A stretch of 64,000 nt of DNA, taken from contig NZ_AP026738.1 of assembly GCF_002157685.2 (NCBI RefSeq), positions 186,001-250,000 of the forward strand, read 5' to 3'. Source of the stretch: Comamonas thiooxydans. GTDB lineage: Bacteria > Pseudomonadota > Gammaproteobacteria > Burkholderiales > Burkholderiaceae_C. The notes under the pieces were generated by a model. It did not search any database, was not told the DNA's origin, and saw only the letters and a program-made list of their open reading frames with translations. This document shows, piece by piece, positions 37,673-47,851 of this stretch. The position numbers were made by a program, and so were the translations under genes. Position 1 is the stretch's first letter; the number at the start of each line of letters is the position of its first letter.

Positions 37673-39211
37673 ATGGGTCTGGCTCTGGTTCAAAGTCGTG
37701 CCTTGCTGGGCCTGCAGGCACCGGCCGTCACGGTGGAGGTTCATCTGGCCAACGGCCTGCCTTCGTTCACCCTGGTGGGCCTGGCGGATGTGGAGGTCAA
37801 GGAGGCGCGAGAGCGCGTGCGCGCGGCCATCGTCAATGCGGGGCTGGAGTTCCCGAACAACCAGCGCATCACTGTCAACCTGGCTCCGGCGGATCTGCCC
37901 AAGGACTCAGGTCGCTTTGACCTGCCGATAGCGCTGGGTATTCTGGCGGCCAGCGGGCAGATCGATGCACAGCGGCTCGCCGATTATGAGTTTGCAGGAG
38001 AGCTGTCCCTGACAGGTGCCCTGCGCCCGGTACGCGGGGCCCTGGCGACGGCACTGGCCCTGCAGCGTCAGCAACAGCGCGTGCGGCTGGTGCTGCCGCC
38101 GGACAGTGCGCAGGAGGCCGCCTTTGTGCCGGCTATCGAAGTCTTCGGCGCTGCGCATCTGCTGGATGTGGTCAGGCAGTTCATCGCCCATGACGCCACC
38201 CTGTCGGAGCAGGGCGATGGCGTGGAGGGCTGGCAGCGGGTGCACTCCAGACCTGCTGAAGCCTCTTTGCAGTCGCTGGATCTGCGCGAGGTGCGCGGTC
38301 AGATGCAGGCCAAGCGTGCTCTTGAAATTGCAGCTGCCGGCGCACATGGCGTGCTGATGATCGGCCCTCCGGGTTCGGGGAAATCCATGCTGGCCCAGCG
38401 CTTTGCGGGCTTGCTGCCTGGCATGACCGATGAGGAAGCGCTCGAAGCCGCAGCCATTGCCAGCCTCAGCGGTCGTTTCACGCCGCAGTTGTGGCGTCAG
38501 CGGCCGTTTGCCGCTCCCCATCACACGGCCAGCTCCATCGCGCTGGTCGGCGGCGGCTCTCCGCCCCGGCCTGGCGAAATCTCCTATGCCCATTGCGGGG
38601 CGCTGTTTCTCGACGAGTTGCCCGAGTTCGCGCGCAGCGCCCTGGAGGCCCTGCGCGAGCCGCTGGAGACCGGGCGCATCACCATCGTGCGGGCCGTGCA
38701 GAGGGCGGAGTTTCCGGCCCGTTTCCAGCTGGTGGCAGCCATGAACCCCTGTCCCTGCGGCTACTGGGGCTCGCGCGTGAGGGCCTGCCGCTGCTCGCCT
38801 GATCAGGTGGCACGTTATCAGGCTCGTATCAGCGGACCCTTGCTGGACCGTATCGATCTGCATGTTGAGGTGGCGGCACTGTCGCCCGAGGAGCTGCTGG
38901 CAGCGCCCGAAGGGGAGAGCAGCGCTGCCGTGCAGCAACGTGTGAGTGCCGCCAGAGACAAGGCCTTGCAACGCCAGGGCCTGCCCAATCATCAGTTGCA
39001 GGGGGTGCAGCTCGACACGCATCTGCAGCTGGAGCCCGAGGCGCTGACCTTCGCGCACAAGGCTGCAGCGCGCCTTGGCTGGTCGGCGCGCGGCACGCAC
39101 CGGGCCTTGAAGGTGGCGCGAACCATTGCCGATCTGGCGGACTCGGATGCCATCACGCAAGCCCATCTGGCCGAGGCATTGCAATACCGCCGCGCGCTGA
39201 TGCAGCCGTGA
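37673..39211 (+). CDS. comM: ComM/YifB-family AAA+ ATPase (Mg-chelatase-like)
   Basis: Hexameric helicase-type ATPase that promotes branch migration in natural transformation. The 512 residues hold an N-terminal Lon-like ChlI domain (MGLALVQSRALLG, VGLADVEVKEARERVRAAI), Walker A GPPGSGKS at 231-238, Walker B LFLDELPEF, the zinc-like NPCPCGYWG-x-RACRCSP segment and a C-terminal helical domain ending QYRR. ATG 37673 follows GGGGAGGGG. Standing alone, it suggests the strain may take up DNA, but the gene is widespread in non-competent bacteria. Confidence 0.93.
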   Translation: MGLALVQSRALLGLQAPAVTVEVHLANGLPSFTLVGLADVEVKEARERVRAAIVNAGLEFPNNQRITVNLAPADLPKDSGRFDLPIALGILAASGQIDAQRLADYEFAGELSLTGALRPVRGALATALALQRQQQRVRLVLPPDSAQEAAFVPAIEVFGAAHLLDVVRQFIAHDATLSEQGDGVEGWQRVHSRPAEASLQSLDLREVRGQMQAKRALEIAAAGAHGVLMIGPPGSGKSMLAQRFAGLLPGMTDEEALEAAAIASLSGRFTPQLWRQRPFAAPHHTASSIALVGGGSPPRPGEISYAHCGALFLDELPEFARSALEALREPLETGRITIVRAVQRAEFPARFQLVAAMNPCPCGYWGSRVRACRCSPDQVARYQARISGPLLDRIDLHVEVAALSPEELLAAPEGESSAAVQQRVSAARDKALQRQGLPNHQLQGVQLDTHLQLEPEALTFAHKAAARLGWSARGTHRALKVARTIADLADSDAITQAHLAEALQYRRALMQP

Positions 39212-39224
39212 TGTCCTGCCGCCC

Positions 39225-40154
39225 TCAGGCGGCAAGAGCCAGCGCCACGGGCTGTGCCTGTGTGGCATGTGGATGGACACCCAGTACCTGCGCAAATGCA
39301 TGCAGTGCCGGCGACCAGCCTTGTACGGCAGCAGTCACAAAACAGGTGTCGACAAAGGCCAGCTCCTGTCCGCTCTTGCCTGGCAGAGTCATCCAGTGCA
39401 CACCAAAGCGCTGCTGCTGGGCTTCGACCAGCGAGCGCGACAGCAGCGCATAGCCCATACCGGCCGCCACGCAGCCGAGGATGGTGTCCAGCATGCCCAG
39501 CTCCATGATGCGTACCGCCGTCACACCCATAGAGGCCATCAGCAGCTCGATCCGCTGGCGGTAACTGCAGCCCTGGCGAAAGGCCAGAAACACGGAGCTG
39601 CTGAACTCTGCGGCGGTGGGGAAACGCGTCAGCGGCTGTCCGCTGACCAGCACCAGCTCTTCACGAAATACCGGCCAGGATTGCAGCTCGTTTTGTGGGG
39701 CTGCACCGTTGATGAAGGCACAGTCGATGCGACCGGCAGCCAGCTCCATCAGCAATGCGGCGCTGGGCTGGGCGTCCAGCTCCAGGTCGATACCCGGATG
39801 CTGCCTGCGCAACTCGGCCAGCAGTGGCGGCAGACGCAGTGCGGCCGTGGTTTCCATCGAGCCTATGCGCAAGGCGCCTTTGACCTGGCCGGCTGCAAAT
39901 TGCGGGGTTTGCAGCATGGCCAGCACCTGGTCATGCGACTGCAGCATCTGCCGCGCAGACTCCAGCAGCGTACGCCCGGCCGGAGTGGGAAAGACCGGGT
40001 TGGCCCGCATCAGCAGCTGAACGCCTGCTTCGTCCTCGAGCTTTTTGATATGGGCCGTGACATTGGATTGCACGGTGTGCAGCCGCTGGGCAGCGGCGCC
40101 AAAGCTGCCGCTTTCGCAGACGGCTTCGAACATGCGCAGGGATTTGAGTTGCAT
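39225..40154 (-). CDS. LysR-family transcriptional regulator
   Basis: The 309-residue regulator starts with the LysR winged helix (MQLKSLRMFEAVCESGSFGAAAQRLHTVQSNVTAHIKKLEDEAGVQLL) and continues with the effector-binding domain (about 90-295). ATG 40154 is chosen over TTG 40166. It is divergent from the MFS transporter gene, which it probably controls. Effector unknown. Confidence 0.92.
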   Translation of the reverse strand: MQLKSLRMFEAVCESGSFGAAAQRLHTVQSNVTAHIKKLEDEAGVQLLMRANPVFPTPAGRTLLESARQMLQSHDQVLAMLQTPQFAAGQVKGALRIGSMETTAALRLPPLLAELRRQHPGIDLELDAQPSAALLMELAAGRIDCAFINGAAPQNELQSWPVFREELVLVSGQPLTRFPTAAEFSSSVFLAFRQGCSYRQRIELLMASMGVTAVRIMELGMLDTILGCVAAGMGYALLSRSLVEAQQQRFGVHWMTLPGKSGQELAFVDTCFVTAAVQGWSPALHAFAQVLGVHPHATQAQPVALALAA

Positions 40155-40199
40155 AGACGGCTCCAATATCTTGAATTGAGATGCAAGTCATCATTTTGA

Positions 40200-40214
40200 A
40201 TCATTGGACATGAT
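40200..40214. promoter_or_regulatory. Candidate LysR box
   Basis: ATCAT-TGGAC-ATGAT, a T-N11-A type dyad in the 110-bp gap between the LysR and MFS genes. Confidence 0.45.
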
Positions 40215-40264
40215 CGAGTCGCAGCGTTTAGGCTTGATGCCAATTTCCCTCCGGAACCCGAGCT

Positions 40265-41446
40265 GTGATCGAACGCAAAGAACTTCCCCTGCTGTTGACC
40301 GGCTTCATGGCCACCCTGAGCGGCGTCGGCCTGGCTCGTTTCGCCTATACCGCGCTGATGCCGCAGATGGTGCATGCGGGCTGGTTCAGCGGCGAGCAGG
40401 TGGCTTATCTGGGCGCAGCCAATCTGCTGGGCTATCTGATCGGCGCCCTGATCGCAGCGCCGCTGGCCGAGCGCATGGGTGCGCTGCGCGTGCTGGTGAT
40501 CTGCTGGGTGGCCGTGATGCTCAGCTTTGCGGGCTGCAGCCTGCCCCAGCCCATGGCCCTGTTCTTTGTCTGGCGGCTGATCTCGGGCATTGCCGGGGCC
40601 GCGTTGATGGTGCTGGGCCCGTCGGTGGCCATGGCTGCAGCCGCGCCGCAGCGCCGTGCCACGCTGGGTCCGCTGATGTTCTGCGGCATTGGCGTGGGTG
40701 CCTTGCTGGCCGCCACCCTGGTGCCCATGTTTGCGCGCAGCAGCCTGAGCGCCGTCTGGTGGGCGCTGACGGCGCTGTCTGCGCTGGCGCTTTACAGCGG
40801 CTGGCATGCTGCGCGCCGGATCCAGCTGCATGCGCCGGTGGCGGTCCAGCCCACGGCGACGGCCGCAACCTCCGGCGCAACCCCGTGGAGCCTGGCGGTG
40901 GTTCTGGTGCTGGTCGCCTATGCCTGCGACGCCTTCGGCTTTGTGCCGCACACCGTGTTCTGGGTGGACTACCTGGATCGCGAGCTGCAACTGGGCGGCG
41001 CCTATGCATCGACGCAATGGGCATTCTTCGGGCTTGGAGCGATGGTCGGGCCGCTGTGTGCGGCCTACTGTGCCACGCGCTGGGGCTGGTGGGGTACGAC
41101 CACGGGCGCCTATGCTGTCAAGGCCGTGGCCATCGGCCTGCCGCTGGCCTGGGCCGGTTTCGGCGGTCATGCGCTGTCGGGCTTTCTGGTGGGGGCGCTG
41201 TCGCCAGGCATGGCGGCCATCACCTCGGGCTATCTGATGCAGCTGATCGGCCCCGGCCAGCACAAGAAAATGTGGGGCTATGCCACGGCGGCGTTTGCGC
41301 TGTTGCAGGCCAGCTCCGGCTATCTGATGGCATTCGTCTACGCCAGCAGCGGCAGCTATCGCCAGCTGTTCGTGCTGGGCTGCGCGGCGCTGGGCCTGGG
41401 GGCGCTGCTGGTGGCTTCAAGCCGCCTGGCCCGCACTGCGCAATGA
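40265..41446 (+). CDS. YbfB/YjiJ-family MFS transporter
   Basis: Twelve-helix major facilitator of 393 residues. [19 protein letters not shown] and [24 protein letters not shown] are typical of the YbfB/YjiJ family. It starts at GTG 40265. Helices are clear throughout, with a cytoplasmic break near residue 195. Substrate unknown. Control by the divergent LysR is likely. The nitronate monooxygenase gene follows by 34 bp and may be co-transcribed. Confidence 0.88.
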   Translation: MIERKELPLLLTGFMATLSGVGLARFAYTALMPQMVHAGWFSGEQVAYLGAANLLGYLIGALIAAPLAERMGALRVLVICWVAVMLSFAGCSLPQPMALFFVWRLISGIAGAALMVLGPSVAMAAAAPQRRATLGPLMFCGIGVGALLAATLVPMFARSSLSAVWWALTALSALALYSGWHAARRIQLHAPVAVQPTATAATSGATPWSLAVVLVLVAYACDAFGFVPHTVFWVDYLDRELQLGGAYASTQWAFFGLGAMVGPLCAAYCATRWGWWGTTTGAYAVKAVAIGLPLAWAGFGGHALSGFLVGALSPGMAAITSGYLMQLIGPGQHKKMWGYATAAFALLQASSGYLMAFVYASSGSYRQLFVLGCAALGLGALLVASSRLARTAQ

Positions 41447-41480
41447 TCAGGATCGAGATGTGACAACCGGGAGACGCACG

Positions 41481-42548
41481 ATGAGCAAACTACCTTTGTG
41501 GATGACAGGCCTGGGCCTGCAGCATCCCATCATTCAGGCCCCGATGGCCGGGACCTCGACCCCGCAGCTGGCAGCTGCCGTGAGCAATGCATCGGCCCTG
41601 GGCTCGGTCGGCATAGGCGCCTATGGCCTTGAGCAGGCACGTCAGCACATCGAGCAGACGCGTGCGCTGACCGACCGTCCTTTCAACGTCAACCTCTTCT
41701 GTCATCGTGCACCGGCAGCAGATGCAGAGCGCGAAGCACAGTGGCTGCGCTATCTGGCGCCGGAGTTCGAGCGCTACGGCGCGTCCGCGCCGCCGGGCCT
41801 GCGCTGCATCTACGAGTCCGCGCAGGGCAATGCGCGATTGCAGGCCATGGTGCTGGAGCTGCGTCCCGCCGTGGTGAGCTTTCATTTCGGCCTGCCGGAG
41901 CAGAGCTTTGTCGATGCCTTGCGCGCCGCCGGCATCACCATGCTGGCCTGCGCCACCAGTCTCGATGAGGCGCGCCAGATCGAGCAGGCCGGGGTGGATG
42001 TGATCGTGGCCCAGGGCATGGAGGCGGGCGGTCATCGCGGCGCCTTCGTGCCAGAGCAGGACACTCTGATGGGGACTTTGGCGCTGGTGCGGCTGCTGGC
42101 GCGCGAGTCCCGCCTGCCCGTGGTCGCCGCAGGCGGCATCATGGACGGTGCCGGCATTGCTGCCGCTTTGCAGTTGGGAGCCTGTGCCGCGCAGATGGGT
42201 ACGGCCTTCATCCTCTGCCCCGAGTCCGCAGCCAGCCCGGCCTACCGCGCCGAGCTGCAAAGCGATAGCGCGCAGCACACGGCCATCACCGCGGCCATTT
42301 CCGGGCGTCCTGCGCGCGGCATGTTCAACCGTCTGCACCAGCTGGGACGAGACTATGCGGGAGCACTGCCCGCCTATCCCATGGTGTATGACGCGGGCAA
42401 GGCGCTGCACCAGGCAGCCAGCGCGCAAGGCAGCAGCGACTATGCCGCGCACTGGGCCGGTCAGGGCGCACCGCTGGCTCGCGCCATGCCCGCAGCCGAA
42501 CTCGTGCGCACGCTGGCGCAGGAGCTGGAGCAGGCGGAGCACGCCTGA
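41481..42548 (+). CDS. Nitronate monooxygenase (2-nitropropane dioxygenase family)
   Basis: FMN-dependent oxidation of propionate-3-nitronate or alkyl nitronates. The 355-residue TIM barrel has [30 protein letters not shown] at the N-terminus, the catalytic histidine in [40 protein letters not shown] for FMN phosphate and the C-terminal [17 protein letters not shown] precedes ATG 41481; a GTG seven codons upstream is open. Could also be a related flavin-dependent enoyl reductase, but the GGHRG motif favours NMO. Confidence 0.9.
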   Translation: MSKLPLWMTGLGLQHPIIQAPMAGTSTPQLAAAVSNASALGSVGIGAYGLEQARQHIEQTRALTDRPFNVNLFCHRAPAADAEREAQWLRYLAPEFERYGASAPPGLRCIYESAQGNARLQAMVLELRPAVVSFHFGLPEQSFVDALRAAGITMLACATSLDEARQIEQAGVDVIVAQGMEAGGHRGAFVPEQDTLMGTLALVRLLARESRLPVVAAGGIMDGAGIAAALQLGACAAQMGTAFILCPESAASPAYRAELQSDSAQHTAITAAISGRPARGMFNRLHQLGRDYAGALPAYPMVYDAGKALHQAASAQGSSDYAAHWAGQGAPLARAMPAAELVRTLAQELEQAEHA

Positions 42549-42596
42549 CCGGGCTTGAGCGGATATGCGGTGCGCCTGGAGCAAGCATCTGATTTG

Positions 42597-42675
42597 ATAG
42601 CTGTCATCGCTTGTAATGCTTCAAATATGGATTGTTTGCGCCAAGATTTGAATACTGACTTGCGATGACTGCTAT
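42597..42675. repeat. Repeat family A, copy 4 (long-spacer form)
   Basis: ATAGCTGTCATCGCTTG (42597-42613) is inverted against CTTGCGATGACTGCTAT (42659-42675), with three mismatches. It lies between the convergent nitronate monooxygenase and CoA-synthetase genes. Confidence 0.7.
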
Positions 42676-42679
42676 GGTT

Positions 42680-44485
42680 TCAGCTGTTGCAGCGAATGAC
42701 CGATGCATCCTTTGACGCGAACAGACGTCGCACCGCATCGGCGCGCCGCGTTAGCACCGCGCGCTGGTTGACGTAGCCCTTGTCGGTGATCTCTCCGGCC
42801 TCCGCATCCGGCGGATCGGCCAGGACCAGCGCGCAGCCGGGGCTTTGCGAGCTGCCCGCGCCTGCGTTGCGCTGCTCATGCATCACGCGGCGCAGCGCCT
42901 GTGCCAGGGCTTCGGGGGCGGCAGCGCCCGCAGGCGTGGCAAATACCAGCAGGCCCAGCTCGTCACGGTCGTGGCCTGCGATGACGATGTCCTGCACCCA
43001 TGGCGCCAGGCGCGACACCAGTTCCACGCGCAGCGTTCCCACCGAGACCCAGGTGCCGCTGGAGAGCTTGAAATCCTCGGCCACGCGGCCGTTGAAGATG
43101 ACGCCGCGCTCGGGCCGCAGCTCGTCCACGACGAAGCCGGCGTCGCCTATGCGGTAATAGCCTTCCTCGTCGAAGGCCGCAGCCGTTTCGCGCGGTGCGT
43201 CGCGGTAGCCGGGGAACACCGACACGCCCTTGACACGCATTTCCTGCTTGCTGCCGTTGGGCACGAACTTGAGCTCCAGCCCGGGCAGCGGCGCACCTAT
43301 GCAGCCTGCGCCGTCGAGTTGCCAGTGGGCCGAGGTGATCGCGGGCGAGGTCTCGGTGCAACCCCAGGACGTGGTCAGCCACAGGGGGCGGCCCGGGCGC
43401 ACGCGCTGGGCCACCGCCTCCAGCCGCTTCCAGGTCGAGGGGGCCAGAGCCGCAGCCGCGTAGAAGGCCAGGCGAAGGCGCGAGAGCATGTCCGCCGCCA
43501 GCGTGTCGTCGGCCTCCATCAGCGGCAGCACCATGTCGAAGCCGCGCGGCACGTTGAACCACAGCGTGGGCCGAACTTCACGCAGATTGCGCACCGTCTT
43601 CTCGATCAGACCCGGTGCGGGCCGGCCCTCGTCGATGTAAAGCGTGCCGCCGTGTGCCATTACCAGATGCAGGTTGTGGTTGCCGCCGAAGGTGTGGCTC
43701 CAGGGCAGCCAGTCCACGAGCACGGGCTTTTCCTGCTCCAGGAAGCGCCAGGTCTGCGCCATTTGCTGCTGGTTGGCGCACAGCATGCGGTGGGTGTTGA
43801 TGACGACCTTGGGCGTTCCTGTGGAGCCCGAGGTCAGCAGGTATTTGGCATGCGTGTCGGGCGCGATGCCCTCATAGGCGGTGCGCACGGCGGCCGTCTC
43901 GGGTCTGGCCATGAGCGCCTGGAAATCCAGCCCGCCGGGCCAGTGCTGTGCATGCGCGCTGAAGACGCAGGGCACGCGGGTTTCGCAGGCCGCCAGCGCC
44001 GGTCCGTACACGCGCGCGTCCGATGCGTAGATCAGCGCAGGCTGCAGTGCCTGAAGCATCTGGCGCAGCCGTCCGAAGTCGCGCGCCGTGCGCGAGTAGG
44101 CACTGGACAGCGAGCAGGCTGCCCGGCCCACGTGCATGGCGGCCAGCATCAGCACCGCGTGATCTATGGCGTTGTCCGACAATATGACCACCGGGCCGGA
44201 CTGCAGATCCAGGTCCAGCAACCCCTGGGCTGAGCGCCCCACGGCCTCGCGCAGCTCGCTCCAGTTCAGCTGGCGCCAGCCACTGCCGTCGGGCGTGCGC
44301 TCGGCCAGGGCCGGCGCCTCGGGGGTCTCGCGCGCCCAGCGTTCCAGCCACTCGCCCACGCAACGTGCATAGGGCTTGAGCGCCACGGGTGATCGCAGCA
44401 CGAAGCTGCCGTCGTCGGAATCGATGCGCAGGCTGCACGGCGGGGCGACCTGCTGCGGGTCGGACAGGAAGTCTATGGCTTGCAT
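42680..44485 (-). CDS. Feruloyl-CoA-synthase-like acyl-CoA synthetase
   Basis: ATP-dependent acid:CoA ligase of 601 residues in the ANL family. YLLTSGSTGTPKVVINTH is the P-loop, WGCTETSPA the A5 motif, YRIGDAGFV A7, and FKLSSGTWVSVGTLR with the C-terminal GEITDKGYVNQRAVLTRR are typical of feruloyl-CoA synthase. No feruloyl-CoA hydratase-lyase or vanillin dehydrogenase is near; instead it closes the BKACE-binding protein-dehydrogenase run. The true substrate may be an acid made or used by that pathway. GGAGG precedes ATG 44485. Confidence 0.88.
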   Translation of the reverse strand: MQAIDFLSDPQQVAPPCSLRIDSDDGSFVLRSPVALKPYARCVGEWLERWARETPEAPALAERTPDGSGWRQLNWSELREAVGRSAQGLLDLDLQSGPVVILSDNAIDHAVLMLAAMHVGRAACSLSSAYSRTARDFGRLRQMLQALQPALIYASDARVYGPALAACETRVPCVFSAHAQHWPGGLDFQALMARPETAAVRTAYEGIAPDTHAKYLLTSGSTGTPKVVINTHRMLCANQQQMAQTWRFLEQEKPVLVDWLPWSHTFGGNHNLHLVMAHGGTLYIDEGRPAPGLIEKTVRNLREVRPTLWFNVPRGFDMVLPLMEADDTLAADMLSRLRLAFYAAAALAPSTWKRLEAVAQRVRPGRPLWLTTSWGCTETSPAITSAHWQLDGAGCIGAPLPGLELKFVPNGSKQEMRVKGVSVFPGYRDAPRETAAAFDEEGYYRIGDAGFVVDELRPERGVIFNGRVAEDFKLSSGTWVSVGTLRVELVSRLAPWVQDIVIAGHDRDELGLLVFATPAGAAAPEALAQALRRVMHEQRNAGAGSSQSPGCALVLADPPDAEAGEITDKGYVNQRAVLTRRADAVRRLFASKDASVIRCNS

Positions 44486-44505
44486 GCATGCTCCTCCATG
44501 TGGGC

Positions 44506-45453
44506 TCAGAACAGCGAGCCCTGGGCCTTGGCCCGTATCAGGTCGGTCAGCAGTTCGTCGCGCGTGCGCTCCAGCTCCTCCTCGCGACGCATGCCGCGCG
44601 CCTCGGCCACGCCCTGCACCACACTGTCCTTGAGCGCCGCTGTCATGGCCGGATTGCCAAGATCGCGCCACCAGCTTTCGATGGGGCCGCCCAGGTGCTC
44701 CAGCAGATGCTGCATGCCGCCCTGTCCGCCAGACAGATGCAGGTTCATGAATGGCCCCATCAGCGCCCAGCGCAGGCCGGGGCCGTGGGCGATGGCCGTG
44801 TCAATGTCGCTGACGCTGGCTACCCCCTGGTCAACGAGGTGAAAGGCCTCGCGCCACAGCGCGGCCTGCAGGCGGTTGGCGATGTGGCCAGCGATCTCGC
44901 GCCGCACATGAATGGGGCGCTTGCCCAGCGCTGCGTAGAAGTCCATGGCACGCTGGATGCTGTCTGGCGAGGTGGCATCGCCACCACCCACTTCCACCAG
45001 CGGGATCAGGTGCGGCGGATTGAAGGGATGACCCAGAACCACGCGCTGCGGCGTCTTGCAGCGTACCTGCATACCGCTGACCGGCAGACCCGAGCTGCTG
45101 CTGGCCAGCAGTACCTGCGGCGGCGTGGCCGCGTCCATGCGCGCATAGAGGTCAGCCTTGAAGTCGGCGCGCTCGGGGCCGCTTTCCTGCACGAAGTCGC
45201 AGCCGTCCAGCGCACGCTCAAGTTCGGCGTCGAAGCGCAGGCGTTCGGGCGATGCTCCATCCGCCAGCCCCATGCGTTGCATGGTCGGCCAGTGGCGCTG
45301 CACCGCTTCGCGCAGGCGCTGCTCGGCGCCGGGTGCGGGATCGGTGGCCGTCACATCCAGGCCGCGCGCCAGGAAGAACGCAGCCCAGCTGGCACCGATC
45401 ACGCCGGTGCCGACCACGGCCACGTGCCGTATCGCGGGTGCGGCCGCGCTCAT
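44506..45453 (-). CDS. 3-hydroxyacyl-CoA dehydrogenase-family protein, carnitine 3-dehydrogenase-like
   Basis: NAD-dependent oxidation of a beta-hydroxy acid to a beta-keto acid. The 315 residues show a Rossmann start VAVVGTGVIGASWAAFFLARG, DFVQESGPERADFK, SSSSGLPVSGMQ, LGHPFNPPHLIPLVEV and the helical domain with IANRLQAALWREAFHLVDQGVAS and GPGLRWALMGPF. It resembles CdhA of Pseudomonas carnitine catabolism from memory. The start is fixed by an ATGA overlap with the binding-protein gene. BKACE two genes upstream would cleave its product. Confidence 0.87.
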   Translation of the reverse strand: MSAAAPAIRHVAVVGTGVIGASWAAFFLARGLDVTATDPAPGAEQRLREAVQRHWPTMQRMGLADGASPERLRFDAELERALDGCDFVQESGPERADFKADLYARMDAATPPQVLLASSSSGLPVSGMQVRCKTPQRVVLGHPFNPPHLIPLVEVGGGDATSPDSIQRAMDFYAALGKRPIHVRREIAGHIANRLQAALWREAFHLVDQGVASVSDIDTAIAHGPGLRWALMGPFMNLHLSGGQGGMQHLLEHLGGPIESWWRDLGNPAMTAALKDSVVQGVAEARGMRREEELERTRDELLTDLIRAKAQGSLF

Positions 45454-46658
45454 GATGTCTTCCATTGCGCGCAGCGTGTCTCGGCGCGTGTGGTCCAGGC
45501 GGCTTCGCCACGGATGGTTTCGACCACCTTGTAGTAGTCCCAGGGCTCTCTGGATTCGGCTGGCGTCTTCACCTGCATCAGATGCATGTCATGCACCATC
45601 AGGCCGTCGGCGCGCAGCCAGCCGTCCTTGACGAACATGTCGTTGAAACGGGTCTTCCTGAGCTGTTCCATCACCTTGGTGCCATCGTCCGTGCCCGCGG
45701 CCTGCACGGCCTTGAGGTACTGCAGCGTGGCGGAGTAGTCGCCCGCATGGAAGGAGGTGGGCATGCGCTTGTGCTTGTCGAAGAAGCGCCGCGCCCATGC
45801 GCTGGCCTCGGGGCTCTGGTTCCAGTACCAGCTGTCGGTGAGATACATGCCCTGTGCCGTCTTCAGGCCCAGGGCGTGCACGTCTTGAATGGTGATGATC
45901 ATGCCCGCCAGCTTCATCTTCTGCGCCAGTCCGAATTCCGCCGCCGATTTGATGGCGTTGACCGTGTCGCCGCCCGCGTTGGCCAGGGCCAGTACATCGG
46001 GTTTGGCCGCCAGAGCCTGCAGCATGAAGGACGAGAAGTCGCTGGCGCCCAGCGGGTGCTTGACCGCCCCGGCCACGTTGCCGCCGCCGGCTTCGAGCAC
46101 CTTGGCAGCATCGGCCTGAAGCGCATTGCCGAAGGCATAGTCGGCCGTCACGAAGAACCAGCGCTTGCCGCCGCTCTTGAGCACGGCGCTGGCCGTTCCG
46201 CGAGCCATGGCCACTGTGTCGTAGGCATACATGACCGTGTAGGGCGAGCACTGCTCGTTGGTGAGGCTGGAAGCACCCGAGCCGACCACGAAATAGGGCT
46301 TGCGCTTATCGCGCGCCACGCCCGCCATGGCAATGGCCGCGCCCGAGTTCACGCCGCCGATCAGCATGTCGAAGCGTTCCACGTCGAACCATTGGCGCGC
46401 CTTGGCGGCGGCGATGTCGGCCTTGTTCTGGTGGTCTGCCGCCACCAGCTCGATCTTCTTGCCGTTGATGGCGCCGCCCATGTCGGCGATGGCCATGCGT
46501 ATGGCCTCTGCGCCAGCCGGTCCGTCGTAGTCGCGGTACACGCCCGACATGTCGCTGATGAAGCCTATGCGTATCACATCGTCCGAAATCTGAGCTGCTG
46601 CCGTGGCCGCGCCGGCCAGCGTCACGGCGCCGGCCAGGGCCTTGCATGCGAAGTTCAT
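45450..46658 (-). CDS. LivK-type ABC transporter substrate-binding protein (orphan)
   Basis: Periplasmic binding protein of 402 residues with a signal peptide of about 22 residues (ATAAAQ). It has IRIGFISDMSGVYRDYDGPAGAEAIRMAI, VAADHQNKADIAAAKARQWFD and the two-lobed type I fold. No permease or ATPase genes adjoin it, so it must share a transporter encoded elsewhere. GAGGAGA precedes the ATG. It stands between BKACE and the dehydrogenase, so its ligand is probably the beta-hydroxy acid substrate of the pathway. Confidence 0.9.
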   Translation of the reverse strand: MNFACKALAGAVTLAGAATAAAQISDDVIRIGFISDMSGVYRDYDGPAGAEAIRMAIADMGGAINGKKIELVAADHQNKADIAAAKARQWFDVERFDMLIGGVNSGAAIAMAGVARDKRKPYFVVGSGASSLTNEQCSPYTVMYAYDTVAMARGTASAVLKSGGKRWFFVTADYAFGNALQADAAKVLEAGGGNVAGAVKHPLGASDFSSFMLQALAAKPDVLALANAGGDTVNAIKSAAEFGLAQKMKLAGMIITIQDVHALGLKTAQGMYLTDSWYWNQSPEASAWARRFFDKHKRMPTSFHAGDYSATLQYLKAVQAAGTDDGTKVMEQLRKTRFNDMFVKDGWLRADGLMVHDMHLMQVKTPAESREPWDYYKVVETIRGEAAWTTRAETRCAQWKTS

Positions 46659-46706
46659 GATGCTGTCTCCTCGTTGTTTTGCGAACTGAGCTGCGCCGTG
46701 CGCGGC

Positions 46707-47645
46707 TCAGGCCGCCTGTGCCATGGCGGCGGGCGCGAACGCGGGCAGCGGCGAGCCGCCGCGTTGCAGTCCCATGATCTGACGTGCTTCCTCGGGCGTG
46801 GCGGGCTCCATGTCGAGCTCGCGGATCAGCCGCACGATGCGCTCGGTCAGCTGAACATTGGTGGCCAGCTCGCCCTGGCGGTAGTAGAGGTTGTCCTCCA
46901 GACCCACACGCGCATGGCCGCCCAGCAGCAGCGCAGCCACATTGGCCTCCAGCTGCGAGGGCCCGATGCCGCTGACGCAGAAGATGCTGTTGGCGGGCAG
47001 AACGTCCACCATCTGCTGCAGGTAGCGCGGCGAGAACGGCATGGCGTTCTGGAAGTTGCGGTGGACATTCATCACCAGGTTGATGAAGTGCGGGGCTGCA
47101 TCGTGGTCTTCCTCGATCAGCGTCGTCACGTCCTGCAGGATATGGGTGTGGGCGAAGACTTCCCATTCTGGCTTGATGCCGCGCGCCTTCATGCCTACGG
47201 CCAGCTCGCGGCCCCGCGACAGCGGCGTGTCCATGAGGATCTCGCGCCCGCCGAAGCTCAGGTTCAGAGTGGTCGCATCCAGCGTGCACATCTCGGCGCC
47301 TGCATCCATGCCCTTGATGCGTTCCTCCCAGGCGATTTCCCAGCGCCCGCCCTGCAGCTCGCGCACCATGTCGCCGTGCACGCCGCCGCCCGTGGAGTTG
47401 TTGATCACGATGTCGCAGCCCGCAGCGCGGATGCGGGTGTTGATGTCGCGGTAGATGTCGGCATTGCAGGTGGCACCGTCGTCGGGCCGGCGCGCATGGA
47501 TGGCCGCCACGCTGGCGCCCGCATTGCAGCAGCGCACCACGTCTTCAGCGATCTCGTCCGGCTGGGTGGGGAGATGGGGGTTCTGCGATTTGTGGGCCAT
47601 GCCTCCAGTGGGGGCAATGGTCACGATCACCTTGCGCTTGCTCAT
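46707..47645 (-). CDS. Beta-keto acid cleavage enzyme (BKACE, 3-keto-5-aminohexanoate cleavage family)
   Basis: Zn-dependent TIM barrel that condenses a beta-keto acid with acetyl-CoA, giving acetoacetate and a new acyl-CoA. The 312 residues show VIVTIAPTGGMAHKSQNP at the start, the metal ligands in AAIHARRPDDGA, NNSTGGG, and the C-terminal GGHARVGLEDNLYY. The family includes Kce of lysine fermentation and the dehydrocarnitine cleavage enzyme. The carnitine-dehydrogenase-like neighbour points to a carnitine-like beta-hydroxy acid. CAGGAGA precedes the ATG. It is the first gene of the run, facing the Crp/Fnr regulator. Confidence 0.92.
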   Translation of the reverse strand: MSKRKVIVTIAPTGGMAHKSQNPHLPTQPDEIAEDVVRCCNAGASVAAIHARRPDDGATCNADIYRDINTRIRAAGCDIVINNSTGGGVHGDMVRELQGGRWEIAWEERIKGMDAGAEMCTLDATTLNLSFGGREILMDTPLSRGRELAVGMKARGIKPEWEVFAHTHILQDVTTLIEEDHDAAPHFINLVMNVHRNFQNAMPFSPRYLQQMVDVLPANSIFCVSGIGPSQLEANVAALLLGGHARVGLEDNLYYRQGELATNVQLTERIVRLIRELDMEPATPEEARQIMGLQRGGSPLPAFAPAAMAQAA

Positions 47646-47745
47646 GGCGTCTCCTGATGCGTGGGGTTGGGTCGTCAGCTATTATTTTTTTCACCCCCGC
47701 ATGAATCAGTCGTTGCGATGACATTTGACCTCGGGGTAAGTACGC

Positions 47746-47761
47746 AAGGAGCTTCACCATC
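47746..47761 (+). promoter_or_regulatory. Strong ribosome binding site placed before an ATC codon
   Basis: AAGGAG at 47746-47751 is followed by seven bases and then ATC at 47759, in frame with the Crp/Fnr gene. The spacing is ideal for a start codon, but no ATG, GTG or TTG occurs in this frame before 47852. Confidence 0.7.
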
Positions 47762-47851
47762 GCCCGCCATCACCGCTCAACGACCGCGGCCCGTCCCACC
47801 CTCGATGAACTGCTGTCCGGCTCTGCCTGGTTTCCCGCGCTCGACCTTGCC